Assembly: GCA_900541175.1 (NCBI GenBank)
Contig: UQIT01000028.1
Location: 1-27,121 of the forward strand
Length of the DNA: 27,121 nt
Reading direction: 5' to 3'
Origin: an uncultured Collinsella sp.
GTDB taxonomy: Bacteria; Actinomycetota; Coriobacteriia; Coriobacteriales; Coriobacteriaceae
Shown here: positions 15,491 to 22,617 of the stretch, piece after piece
How the letters are laid out: every line of letters begins with the position of its first letter
Numbering within the stretch: position 1 is the first letter of the stretch
The notes under the pieces: generated by a model
Told to the model about the DNA's origin: nothing
Seen by the model: the letters and a program-made list of their open reading frames with translations, nothing else
The model's database searches: none
Program-made: the position numbers and the translations under genes

Positions 15491-15519
15491 TATACATAAG
15501 AAACAGGCTCTCCTGTAAA
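15491..15519 (-). promoter_or_regulatory. Promoter and dyad upstream of the capsule-control operon
   Basis: On the minus strand TTTACA (15514-15519) and TGTATA (15491-15496) are separated by exactly 17 bases. The spacer contains the dyad ACAGG-CTCT-CCTGT (15503-15516), which overlaps the -35 box, a place where a repressor would block polymerase. The leader to the start codon would be about 75 bases. Confidence 0.5.
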
Positions 15520-15551
15520 AATGTCGGAAGCAATCGTAAAATTGCACAACA

Positions 15552-15580
15552 ACGCCGCACCCGAAAGTCAAATGCGGCGT
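15552..15580 (-). terminator. Hairpin after the phoR-like gene
   Basis: ACGCCGCA (15552-15559) pairs with TGCGGCGT (15573-15580) around 13 bases. On the minus strand it is followed by TGTTGTGCAATTTT, a weak T-rich tail. It ends the histidine-kinase transcript 26 bases after the stop codon, and separates it from the capsule operon. Confidence 0.6.
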
Positions 15581-15605
15581 CTGCATCAATATCTATGTTA
15601 TATCG

Positions 15606-17030
15606 CTATGCGAATGGCTCGTCCTGCTGTATGGGAAACGTCACCGTAATGGTGGTTCCCACGCCCAACTCGCTCGACAGATCGAGCGTGGCGTGATGAT
15701 ACAGGGCCGCATGCTTGACAATGGCAAGCCCCAGACCGGTTCCGCCGCGTGCCTTGGACCTACTCTTGTCCACGCGATAGAACCGCTCAAATACCTTGCC
15801 CTGTTCTTCAGGCGCGATACCGATTCCCGTGTCGGCGACCGCAAGGAACGGATGGCCTTCGTCGTTGGTGCCGCACTGCAGCGTAACCGTACCGCCGGGT
15901 CGATTGTAGCGGATGGCGTTGCTTGCCAGATTATAGATGAGCTCGTCAAGCAAGCGCGACACGCCCTCGATGACCACAGGCTTGGTCTCATGACTTATCG
16001 TCACATTCGCCTGACGGGCGACCTGTTCAAGACGCTGCTCGACCGCGTAGATGGCACGTGAGAGCTCAATAGGCTCCGTGGACCCAATGGGCACCGCCTC
16101 GCCCTCAGCTGCACGCTCGGCCTCGTCCAAGTTAGACAGCGTAAGGATATCGTTGACAAGCGCTGCCAAGCGGCCCGCCTCACGATAGATGCGACCGCCA
16201 AAGTTGCGCAGGTCGCCCTCGCCCTCGACCATGCCGTTTGCGATGAGCTCGGCATAGCCCGAAATCGCCGTAAGCGGCGTCTTGAGCTCATGGGTGATAT
16301 TCGCCGTGAACTCGCGGCGCATACGGTCGTTGTCCGCCAGCACCGCCATTTGGCGCTTGAGCTCCTGGCGCTGCGACTCAATACGCTCAAGCATGGGGAC
16401 CATCTCGGCATAGGCGTGCTCATAGCTACGGCGTGGGTGGTCCAAATCCACCTCTTGCAAAGGCGCGATGATGGCACGGGACTCGCGGCGCGCCATAAAA
16501 AACGAGAGTACCGCACCCGCTGCTGCGATAAGCAGCATCGGCGCCACCATCGACAGCAAAATCGCCGCAACGCCAGGCTGGGCCTGCGCCAAGCGGACAA
16601 CCTGGCCGTTATCAAGGGCGACGGCGCGATACAGCATAATCTCGTCGAGCGTAGAGCTTGCGCGCTCCGCGGAACCCGAACCACTCTCAAAGGCCTCGAT
16701 GACCTCGGGGCGATCGCCATGGTTGGGCAGTGTGGAAGGCGACGCCTCGTTGTCGTAGGCAACCGATCCATCCTTGTTAATCAGCGTGATGCGCAAGTCC
16801 TCTCGATCGAGGCTACGCAAGAACGGGATGGGCTCCTGCTGCTCGTCGAGGGCGGCAGCAATGAGCTCGGTTTCCTGCGCCAGATTGGCACTCGTGGCAT
16901 CCGCCAAGGTGTTTTGCACAAAGAACGCACCCAGCACCGTAAACGCCACGATAACCGCCATGGCGCAGACAAAGATCGTCACAAAAACGCGGTGCGACAG
17001 CGTATGTTTTCCCTGGGGGGCGAAGACCAC
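15606..17030 (-). CDS. phoR: PhoR-like sensor histidine kinase
   Basis: A 474-residue membrane sensor. Membrane segments lie at about 15-37 and 154-179, with an extracytoplasmic domain of about 115 residues between them. The cytoplasmic part has the H box NITHELKTPLTAISGYAEL with phosphoacceptor His247, the N box DELIYNLASNAIRYN, G1 VADTGIGI, the F box FERFYRVDKSR and G2 GGTGLGLAIVKH. The start is a GTG at 17030, preceded by GGAGGAG, three bases after the response-regulator stop. Calling it PhoR rests on family type (many PhoR/ResE-type kinases look alike) plus its place behind pstB and a Pho-like box, not on a specific sensor motif. It phosphorylates the partner encoded immediately upstream. 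Confidence 0.85.
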   Translation of the reverse strand: MVFAPQGKHTLSHRVFVTIFVCAMAVIVAFTVLGAFFVQNTLADATSANLAQETELIAAALDEQQEPIPFLRSLDREDLRITLINKDGSVAYDNEASPSTLPNHGDRPEVIEAFESGSGSAERASSTLDEIMLYRAVALDNGQVVRLAQAQPGVAAILLSMVAPMLLIAAAGAVLSFFMARRESRAIIAPLQEVDLDHPRRSYEHAYAEMVPMLERIESQRQELKRQMAVLADNDRMRREFTANITHELKTPLTAISGYAELIANGMVEGEGDLRNFGGRIYREAGRLAALVNDILTLSNLDEAERAAEGEAVPIGSTEPIELSRAIYAVEQRLEQVARQANVTISHETKPVVIEGVSRLLDELIYNLASNAIRYNRPGGTVTLQCGTNDEGHPFLAVADTGIGIAPEEQGKVFERFYRVDKSRSKARGGTGLGLAIVKHAALYHHATLDLSSELGVGTTITVTFPIQQDEPFA

Positions 17031-17033
17031 GGG

Positions 17034-17762
17034 TTACTCCTCCGATGCGGTGGCCGCGGTGTCGTCACCTTCGGCACCATCACCGGCAGAAGGCTCGGCC
17101 AAGCGGTAGCCCACGCCGCGTACGGTCTCGATGGCGCCGGCATGCTCGCCCAGTTTTTGGCGAAGCGTCTGCACGTGCACGTCAACGGTACGCGAACCGC
17201 CGTCGAAGTCCCAGCCCCACACGCTCTGCAGCAACGACTCGCGGGAAAAGACCACGCCGGGCTTGCGCATGAGGTACTCGAGCAAGTCGAACTCGCGCAG
17301 GGTGAGCTTAAGCGGCTCGCCGGCAACGGTCACCTCGCGATGACTGGGCGAGAGCACGATGTCGCCCACGCTAAGCACATCACTCGCCTGCTTGACCATG
17401 CCGCCGCGACGCAGCAGTGCGCGGCAGCGGCTCGCAAGCTCCATGAGCGAAAACGGCTTAGTCAGGTAATCGTCGGCACCGCCATCGAGCGCCATCACCT
17501 TGTCGAGCTCGGTATCCTTGGCGGTAAGCATCATGATGGGCACCGTCGCCGTCAGGCGGTCGGCACGCAGGCGACGCATAATCGCCAAGCCATCGGTATC
17601 GGGCAGCATGATGTCGAGCAGGACGGCATCGGGTACCCGTCGCGCCACGGCAGCCTTAAACTCGCCGTCGCACGAAAAGCCTTCAGCCTCGATCCCCTGC
17701 TTGCGCAGTGCATAGACCGTCAAATCCCTGATGTTGTCATCGTCCTCGACGTAATAGATCAT
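17034..17762 (-). CDS. phoB: PhoB-like response regulator (OmpR family)
   Basis: A 242-residue transcription factor. The receiver domain has the acidic patch VEDDDN, phosphoacceptor Asp50 in LLDIMLPDTDG, Thr80 in MLTAKD and Lys102 in YLTKPFS. The C-terminal winged helix has LTLREFDLLEYLM and SRTVDVHVQTLRQKL followed by ETVRGVGYRL, typical of PhoB/OmpR. The ATG at 17762 is favoured because AAAGGGG precedes it by six bases; an ATG eight codons upstream lacks a clear site. It lies 64 bases after pstB and overlaps operationally with the kinase, three bases downstream. Its likely target is the 11-bp direct repeat before pstB. Confidence 0.88.
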   Translation of the reverse strand: MIYYVEDDDNIRDLTVYALRKQGIEAEGFSCDGEFKAAVARRVPDAVLLDIMLPDTDGLAIMRRLRADRLTATVPIMMLTAKDTELDKVMALDGGADDYLTKPFSLMELASRCRALLRRGGMVKQASDVLSVGDIVLSPSHREVTVAGEPLKLTLREFDLLEYLMRKPGVVFSRESLLQSVWGWDFDGGSRTVDVHVQTLRQKLGEHAGAIETVRGVGYRLAEPSAGDGAEGDDTAATASEE

Positions 17763-17802
17763 GTTGAACCCCTTTGCGGCCGGCATGACCGCATCTTAAT
17801 CC

Positions 17803-17816
17803 TAAAGGTACCTTTA
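17803..17816. promoter_or_regulatory. Perfect palindrome between pstB and phoB
   Basis: TAAAGGTACCTTTA is a perfect 14-base palindrome, 11 bases after the pstB stop codon and 41 before the phoB start. It could be a small operator or a short hairpin; no role can be assigned. Confidence 0.3.
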
Positions 17817-17826
17817 CTAGATGGTA

Positions 17827-18702
17827 TCAGCCAAAACGTCCCGTCAAATAATCCGCCGTACGCGGATCGGTCGGATTCTTGAAGAGTTGCGCGGCGGGCG
17901 CATGCTCCACCAACTCACCCAGCAAGAAAAACGCGACCGAGTCGGAGATACGCGCCGCCTGCTGCATATTGTGTGTAACGACCACGAGCGTGCAGGTCTC
18001 CTTGAGCTCGCAGGCCAGCTGCTCCACCACCAGCGTCGACACGGGATCGAGTGCCGAGGTCGGCTCGTCCATCAGCAGAATGTCGGGCTGCACGGCAAGT
18101 GCGCGGGCGATGCACAGGCGCTGCTGCTGTCCACCCGAAAGACCCAGGCCCGACTCTTTGAGCTTGTCCTTGACCTCGTCCCACAGGGCAGCGCGACGCA
18201 GGGAGTCCTCGACCAGCTCATCGAGCACGACGCGGTCGCGCACGCCCATACCGCGCGGCCCATAGGCGACGTTGTCGTAGATGCTCATGGGAAACGGGTT
18301 GGGGCGCTGGAACACCATGCCCACGCGCTGGCGCAAACGGCAGATGTCGTAATCGCCCAGGATATCTTGACCATCGAGCGCAATCTTGCCCTCGGTGCGG
18401 CAATCCTTGATGCCGTCGTTCATGCGGTTAAAGCAGCGCAGCAACGTGGACTTTCCGCAGCCCGAAGGCCCGATAAACGAGGTGATCTGCTTGTCGCGGA
18501 TCTTGATATTCACGTCCTTGAGCGCATGATGGTCGCCATAGAACAGGTCGAGGCCCTCGACGTCGATGCGCGTCGGCGAGGCGGCAAGATCCTCTGCCGT
18601 GGGGCGAGTCGCATCCCCAACCTCGCGCTCGCGCGCGGCCTCGGCCTGCGCTTTCATGAGTTCTTCAAGCTCCGTGGGCTCCACAGCCGCAGCAGCCGTC
18701 AT
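17827..18702 (-). CDS. pstB: Phosphate ABC transporter ATP-binding protein
   Basis: The ATPase subunit of the high-affinity phosphate importer PstSCAB, at the inner face of the membrane. It has Walker A GPSGCGKST (78-86), the PstB-typical FNRMND and VFQRPNPFPMSIYDNVAYG (130-148), signature LSGGQQQR (188-195), Walker B ILLMDEP (208-214) and the switch His in VVVTHNMQQAARISD. It ends with PTDPRTADYLTGRFG, as PstB proteins do. At 291 residues it is about 40 longer than usual because of an acidic, Ala/Glu-rich N-terminal extension (1-42). The ATG at 18702 follows GGAGG by eight bases; the upstream GTG would bury that site. pstS, pstC and pstA are not adjacent on either side, which is unusual. Confidence 0.95.
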   Translation of the reverse strand: MTAAAAVEPTELEELMKAQAEAAREREVGDATRPTAEDLAASPTRIDVEGLDLFYGDHHALKDVNIKIRDKQITSFIGPSGCGKSTLLRCFNRMNDGIKDCRTEGKIALDGQDILGDYDICRLRQRVGMVFQRPNPFPMSIYDNVAYGPRGMGVRDRVVLDELVEDSLRRAALWDEVKDKLKESGLGLSGGQQQRLCIARALAVQPDILLMDEPTSALDPVSTLVVEQLACELKETCTLVVVTHNMQQAARISDSVAFFLLGELVEHAPAAQLFKNPTDPRTADYLTGRFG

Positions 18703-18757
18703 ACCGCATACCTCCACATCGATATCAATTCAGCAGTATCGATAGTAGGAATCGCGG

Positions 18758-18795
18758 CTCATATGCACGTGAGCGCATTGTCAAGTGTTTGTAAG
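18758..18795 (-). promoter_or_regulatory. Pho-box-like direct repeat and -10 of pstB
   Basis: On the plus strand TTGTCAA (18778-18784) and TTGTAAG (18789-18795) are separated by GTGT: two seven-base units with an 11-bp period, the geometry of PhoB/PhoP sites. On the minus strand this reads CTTACAAACACTTGACAA, in which TTGACA could stand in for the -35. TATGAG (18758-18763) is a candidate -10. The pstB start is 76 bases from the box. Confidence 0.6.
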
Positions 18796-18805
18796 GGCAC
18801 GCTGG

Positions 18806-20044
18806 CTATGCGGCGGGCAGCTCGATGGTGAATATCGTGTGTTCGGGCGTCGATTCACATGCAACGGCACCACCGTGTGCCGCGATGATCTCCTTGGCAA
18901 TAGCAAGGCCCAGACCGGCACCACCGCGATTGGTCGCACGCGCCGCATCCAGGCGATAGAACTTCTCAAAGATCACCTTGAGCTTTGCCTCAGGGATGGG
19001 ATCGCCCTGATTGATAAAGCGCACGCGCACGCCACCGTCGTCCCGGCGTCTGGCCTCGATCGTGATGGTCGAGCCCTCATAGCTATAGGCAATAGCGTTT
19101 TTCATGATGTTGTTGAACACGCGAGCCATCTTGTCGCCATCCACGAGCACCGTCAGGTCCTCGCGAATATCAACTTGGACTTCCTTATGTTGCTCGTTGA
19201 GGATGGGATAGAACTCGTCAGCCACCTGAGCCAGCAGCAACCCCAGATCAACATAGCCGCGCGTGAGCACGATATCGTGGAAGTCAAAGCGCGTGATATC
19301 GAAGAACTCCTCGATGAGCGTATCGAGCCGGTGCGCCTTGTCGAGAGCCACGCCCGTAAAGTGCGCACGCTGCTCAACCGGCAGCTCAGGAGCCTCTTGC
19401 AGCAGCGAAAGATAACCCACCACACTGGCAAGCGGGGTGCGTAGGTCATGTGCCAAGTACGTAACCAGATCGTCCTTGCGATGCGACTCGTCACGCAGAG
19501 CTTGCTGCACCTTGCGCTCACGGTCACGCACGCGGTTAAGGGCGCCCTCGACCTCCAAGAAGTCGCCGTCGATGTTGTCCCAGGTGTCGGGGTGATCGAT
19601 CAGGCGATCTTGAATACGAGCGGCCAGCACACAATCGGCATGCTGCTCGCCCTGTTCGTAGCCCTGGTAGTACAGGGCGCGACCACACAAGAACAGCACG
19701 CACACGGCAAGCGCCAGCACAAAGCCAAGCATGTTGAATACAAAGCCGGCATCGAACAGCACCGGCCCTTCGATGCCGCCGAGCGCCATGGCGCCAATCG
19801 CCAACGTCATGGCCCACGCGGCGCCGCCAATCACCATGCAGCGGCGCACGATCTCAAATCGATCGATCAGCAAAAAGCCGACAAGCAGCACCGCCAAGAT
19901 TCCAGCGATGTTATCAATGCCAATCAGCAGCAGGGTCAGCAAAAAGAGCAGCACCGTTGCAAGCGCGCGATTGTCGACGACCGACCTCACGTACTCAAGG
20001 AGTCGATCGGGCACCTCGAACGCTTGTCTATCGTCTTTTGTCAT
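18806..20044 (-). CDS. VanS-like sensor histidine kinase
   Basis: A 412-residue membrane kinase with four close membrane segments (about 27-41, 46-60, 69-88 and 100-120) and no sizeable extracytoplasmic domain, so it probably senses within or near the membrane. The H box is YLAHDLRTPLASVVGYLSLL with His199; Asn316 lies in the N box NNIMKNAIAYS. The G1 box reads INQGDPIP (344-351) where most kinases have DxGxGI; VanS-type kinases show similar NxGxPI forms. Then come FEKFYRLDAAR and GGAGLGLAIAKEI. The ATG at 20044 follows GAGGAT by six bases, and a much longer frame upstream overlaps the regulator gene, so I reject it. It lies 26 bases after the response regulator. Confidence 0.87.
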   Translation of the reverse strand: MTKDDRQAFEVPDRLLEYVRSVVDNRALATVLLFLLTLLLIGIDNIAGILAVLLVGFLLIDRFEIVRRCMVIGGAAWAMTLAIGAMALGGIEGPVLFDAGFVFNMLGFVLALAVCVLFLCGRALYYQGYEQGEQHADCVLAARIQDRLIDHPDTWDNIDGDFLEVEGALNRVRDRERKVQQALRDESHRKDDLVTYLAHDLRTPLASVVGYLSLLQEAPELPVEQRAHFTGVALDKAHRLDTLIEEFFDITRFDFHDIVLTRGYVDLGLLLAQVADEFYPILNEQHKEVQVDIREDLTVLVDGDKMARVFNNIMKNAIAYSYEGSTITIEARRRDDGGVRVRFINQGDPIPEAKLKVIFEKFYRLDAARATNRGGAGLGLAIAKEIIAAHGGAVACESTPEHTIFTIELPAA

Positions 20045-20070
20045 ATCAAGATCCTCACAAGCGAAAAGCG

Positions 20071-20766
20071 TTATTCGATTATGTAGCCGACGCCCCAGAC
20101 GTTTTTGATAAAGCGCGGCTTTTGTGCGTCGTCGCCGATCTTTTCGCGCAAGTGGCGAATGTGCACCATCACCGTATTGTTGGAGCCGGGCATAAAGTCC
20201 TCGTTCCACACCGCGCGGAACAGGTCCTCCACGGCCACCACGCTGCCGCGATGCTCGACCAGATACAGCAAGATTGAATACTCGGTGGGTGTGAGGCGTA
20301 CCGGTGAACCGTCCACCGTTACGGAACGAGCATCGCGGTTGATCTCCAAGCCGTCGAGCTGAATGGTCGGCGACTCGGCCGCCTGCGCACGGCTACCGTA
20401 GCTGGTGTAGCGGCGAAGCTGAGCGTGCACGCGCGCGATGAGCTCCAGCGGGCGGAACGGCTTAACCACGTAATCGTCCGCGCCAAGCGAAAGGCCCCCG
20501 ATCTTGTCTTGCTGGGCATCGCACGCCGTCAGCATGATCACGGGATAGGTATGACTGGAACGGATCGTACGCAGCAGCTCAAAGCCATCGATATCGGGCA
20601 GCATGACATCCAGCAGCGCCAGATCGAACTCCTGCTCCAAGATTGCCTTGGCGGCATCGGCCCCGCTATAGGCAATCTGGACGTCAAAGCCTTCTTTTGT
20701 AAGGTAGATGCCCACTAGGTCGGCAATGGCCTTCTCGTCATCAACTACCAGTATGCGCTCGTTCAT
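20071..20766 (-). CDS. VanR-like response regulator (OmpR family)
   Basis: A 231-residue regulator. The receiver domain opens with ILVVDDEKAIADLV, carries phosphoacceptor Asp53 in LLDVMLPDIDG, Thr80 in VIMLTACD and Lys102 in YVVKPFRPLE. The winged-helix domain has LTPTEYSILLYLVEHRG, NNTVMVHIRHLREKI and FIKNVWGVGYII, close in style to VanR of vancomycin resistance systems. No vanHAX or vanY(M15) genes are in the window, so this is a VanR-type regulator and not proof of resistance. The ATG at 20766 follows AGGAG. CATAAT at 20787-20792 would give a 14-base leader. A divergent carboxypeptidase gene and a TTAAG direct repeat suggest control of cell-wall trimming and of itself. Confidence 0.88.
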   Translation of the reverse strand: MNERILVVDDEKAIADLVGIYLTKEGFDVQIAYSGADAAKAILEQEFDLALLDVMLPDIDGFELLRTIRSSHTYPVIMLTACDAQQDKIGGLSLGADDYVVKPFRPLELIARVHAQLRRYTSYGSRAQAAESPTIQLDGLEINRDARSVTVDGSPVRLTPTEYSILLYLVEHRGSVVAVEDLFRAVWNEDFMPGSNNTVMVHIRHLREKIGDDAQKPRFIKNVWGVGYIIE

Positions 20767-20786
20767 GCGTGCTCCTCTCGCGCCCC

Positions 20787-20792
20787 ATTATG
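20787..20792 (-). promoter_or_regulatory. Candidate -10 of the vanR-like gene
   Basis: The minus strand reads CATAAT, 21 bases before the start codon. The -35 position is GC-rich and poor, as expected for a promoter that needs an activator. Confidence 0.4.
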
Positions 20793-20831
20793 CCCGAGGG
20801 GGCGCCCGCCACACACAACAAGCGTGGGTGA

Positions 20832-20847
20832 TTAAGTCGGCCTTAAG
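20832..20847. promoter_or_regulatory. TTAAG direct repeat, probable response-regulator site
   Basis: TTAAG at 20832-20836 and again at 20843-20847, an 11-bp period matching OmpR/PhoB-family tandem sites. It lies in the divergent region, centred about 60 bases upstream of the predicted vanR-like start of transcription and about 90 upstream of the carboxypeptidase one. The same bases also form a TTAAG-5-CTTAA dyad, so a dimer of another type cannot be excluded. Confidence 0.5.
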
Positions 20848-20918
20848 CACCCTTGTGCCCGTTCGGGCGCGGATGTGGGCCACGCACGCACGCGATGATC
20901 GCCGACACCGGCAAGCGA

Positions 20919-20924
20919 TATACT
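20919..20924 (+). promoter_or_regulatory. Candidate -10 of the carboxypeptidase gene
   Basis: TATACT, placing transcription start near 20931 and leaving about 33 bases before the GTG at 20964. This argues against start codons further upstream (20853 or 20895), which would not be on the transcript. No good -35 is seen. Confidence 0.4.
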
Positions 20925-20963
20925 CTTGTTCCAGAAGAGACCATCCCGTCGAAAGCGAAATCC

Positions 20964-22304
20964 GTGAAGTCCCTCACCTCTTTTGCAAAGCGCTCGGCCC
21001 AGCTTGCCGCCGGCTTTGTCTGCGCTATCGCCCTTGCCGCTGGCGTGCCCACCGTCGCCGGCGCCCAAGTGCTCACGGCCGACAATGTTTGCGGCAAAAC
21101 TGCCGATGCGCGCGGCATCACGGCCGAAAACCTGCCCGATATCGATGCGACCAATGCCCTCGTCATGGGCAAAGACGGCACCGTCTACTATGGGCGCGGC
21201 GCCGATGAGCAGGTCAAGATTGCCTCGATCACCAAAGTCATGACCGCAATCCTAACCGTCGAGAATTGCAAGATGGACGAGAAGGTCACGGTGAGCAACG
21301 CCGCAGCCACCGTGGGTAATTCGACCGCTGGCTTGCTCGAAGGCGACAAGCTTACCGTGGAGCAGGCACTGCGCGGCCTGATGATTCCCTCGGGCAACGA
21401 CGCCGCCATCGTGCTCGCCGAATATGTGGGCAAGAAAATCGACCCTAAGACCAAAGACGCCGAGGCCACATTTGTGAAGGCCATGAACGAGCGCGCTAAG
21501 AAGCTCGGCTGCACCGGTACGCTTTTTGAAAACCCGCATGGTCTGGACTTTGATGAGTGGGCTGGCGATATGCACTCAACCGCACACGACGTAGCGCTGA
21601 TGATGCAGGAGGCCATGAAAAACGACACGATCCGCGAGGTCGTAGCGAGCGAGGATTCCTGGATCGAGGTCACGGGCGCCGACGGCACCGACCATTCGCA
21701 TTCCATGGACACGCATAACTATTTGCTGGGCCAAGATGGCAACATCGGTGGCAAGACTGGCACCACCGACGATGCAGGCTATTGCTTTACGGGTGCCTAC
21801 AACCGCGATGGCGACGAGATCTACACCGTCGTTTTGAACTCCACCACCACCGACCAGCGCTTTACCGATACCGCAACCCTTGCCAACTGGTACTACGACC
21901 ACAAGGTGGCGGTCGCAATCGCCAACACACAGGAAAAGACCGCCAACGGCAACCCGCTCATGGCGCGCATTGGTCAAACCGACTGGACGGATAAGACAAT
22001 CGACGCCACGCTCGCCGATCCTACGGCGCAAGCGACCGTGTTTTCCCTTGCCGGCGAGGTGACCGAAAAGGTTAGCTACGACGATCTTTCGGGCACGGTG
22101 CATGTGGGCGACAAGGTGGGCAGCGTTACGCTCAAGCAGGACGGCACCAAGGTCGCCGTCATGGACCTGGTTGCCGACGAGGAAGGCGCAGAGCCGAATC
22201 CCATTGAGTGGCTGCTCGTGAAGCTCGACCGCCTGGGCCGCCGCATCGACAACCGCCCACTTGCGGCAGAGAGCGAGACCGTAGCCAAGGCACCCGAGGT
22301 GTAG
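20964..22304 (+). CDS. dacA: Serine-type D-alanyl-D-alanine carboxypeptidase (S11, PBP5-like)
   Basis: A 446-residue secreted or membrane-attached enzyme that removes the terminal D-Ala of peptidoglycan pentapeptides, limiting cross-linking. A signal peptide is clear: KSLTSFAKRS, hydrophobic core AAGFVCAIALAAGV, then small residues PTVAGAQ near residue 35. Catalytic motifs are SxxK at Ser88-Lys91 (KIASITK), SGN at 143-145, and KTG at 264-266 (IGGKTGTTDD). A C-terminal beta-rich domain follows (about 330-425). The usual C-terminal amphipathic anchor is not obvious, the tail being NRPLAAESETVAKAPEV. I choose the GTG at 20964 because it places the signal peptide at the N-terminus and fits the -10 at 20919; its ribosome binding site is weak. 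It is divergent from the vanR/vanS-like genes. Confidence 0.92.
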   Translation: MKSLTSFAKRSAQLAAGFVCAIALAAGVPTVAGAQVLTADNVCGKTADARGITAENLPDIDATNALVMGKDGTVYYGRGADEQVKIASITKVMTAILTVENCKMDEKVTVSNAAATVGNSTAGLLEGDKLTVEQALRGLMIPSGNDAAIVLAEYVGKKIDPKTKDAEATFVKAMNERAKKLGCTGTLFENPHGLDFDEWAGDMHSTAHDVALMMQEAMKNDTIREVVASEDSWIEVTGADGTDHSHSMDTHNYLLGQDGNIGGKTGTTDDAGYCFTGAYNRDGDEIYTVVLNSTTTDQRFTDTATLANWYYDHKVAVAIANTQEKTANGNPLMARIGQTDWTDKTIDATLADPTAQATVFSLAGEVTEKVSYDDLSGTVHVGDKVGSVTLKQDGTKVAVMDLVADEEGAEPNPIEWLLVKLDRLGRRIDNRPLAAESETVAKAPEV

Positions 22305-22328
22305 GGCGCAAGAATAATAAGTCCACTG

Positions 22329-22360
22329 AAAGGAGGTGTCCGAAAGGATGCCTCTTTTTT
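22329..22360 (+). terminator. Rho-independent terminator of the carboxypeptidase gene
   Basis: GAGGTGTCC (22333-22341) pairs with GGATGCCTC (22346-22354), seven Watson-Crick pairs and two wobbles, around a GAAA tetraloop and followed by TTTTTT. It lies 25 bases after the stop codon. Confidence 0.9.
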
Positions 22361-22391
22361 GAGGGTTCGAATCCCCAGCCTCCTTTCTCCA
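22330..22391 (+). pseudogene. Degenerate tRNA-Ser-like relic overlapping the terminator
   Basis: AAGGAGG (22330-22336) can pair with CCTCCTT (22379-22385) like an acceptor stem; it is followed by TG and TCCGA, as in tRNA-Ser 5' ends. The T-loop block GGGTTCGAATCCCCAG (22363-22378) is identical to that of the intact tRNA-Ser on the opposite strand, and CCA is present at 22389-22391. The anticodon arm and variable arm are missing, so it cannot be functional. The D-arm part now forms the terminator hairpin. Confidence 0.45.
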
Positions 22392-22393
22392 CA

Positions 22394-22420
22394 CAAAAAA
22401 GGGCCCCAAATGGGACCCTT
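22394..22420 (-). terminator. Rho-independent terminator of tRNA-Ser
   Basis: On the minus strand AAGGGTCCC pairs with GGGGCCCTT around ATTT (plus coordinates 22399-22407 and 22412-22420), with one G-T wobble, followed by TTTTTT. It lies 15 bases after the tRNA 3' end. Confidence 0.85.
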
Positions 22421-22434
22421 CTTCAAATTCGTAC

Positions 22435-22525
22435 TGGCGGAGAGCTGGGGATTCGAACCCCAGATGCCCTTTTGGGGCATACTCGCTTAGCAGGCGAGCA
22501 CCTTCGGCCTCTCGGTCAGCTCTCC
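22435..22525 (-). tRNA. tRNA-Ser (anticodon GCU)
   Basis: 91 bases including the encoded CCA. On the minus strand the acceptor GGAGAGC pairs with GCTCTCC, the anticodon stem is CTCGC...GCGAG around CTGCTAA with anticodon GCT, and the long variable arm ATGCCC-CAAAA-GGGCAT marks a type II tRNA. The T-arm TGGGG-TTCGAAT-CCCCA is intact. It reads AGC and AGU codons. Confidence 0.97.
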
Positions 22526-22539
22526 GTAACAGCCGTTCT

Positions 22540-22568
22540 ATAGTAACCAAACAGCCAAGGATGGGCAA
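22540..22568 (-). promoter_or_regulatory. Promoter of tRNA-Ser
   Basis: TTGCCC (22563-22568) and TACTAT (22540-22545) on the minus strand, separated by 17 bases; the tRNA begins 15 bases downstream of the -10. Confidence 0.5.
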
Positions 22569-22617
22569 GAGGAAATTTTCTAATTGCCTAGCATCCTTTC
22601 CTCCTTGGAGGCTTCGC

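Noticed and set aside
16290..17882. A 530-codon plus-strand frame over phoR and phoB
   Set aside because: It is antisense to two genes with complete kinase and receiver motifs and runs across their boundary.
20045..20209. A 55-codon N-terminal extension of the VanS-like kinase
   Set aside because: It overlaps the response-regulator gene, is Arg-rich and unlike a kinase, and the ATG at 20044 has a good ribosome binding site.
20853..20963. An upstream ATG for the carboxypeptidase
   Set aside because: It would put 37 polar residues ahead of the signal peptide and lies before the likely transcription start.
18806..22304. A vancomycin-resistance gene cluster
   Set aside because: Only regulators of VanRS type and an S11 carboxypeptidase are present; no vanH, ligase, vanX or M15 vanY gene is in the window.
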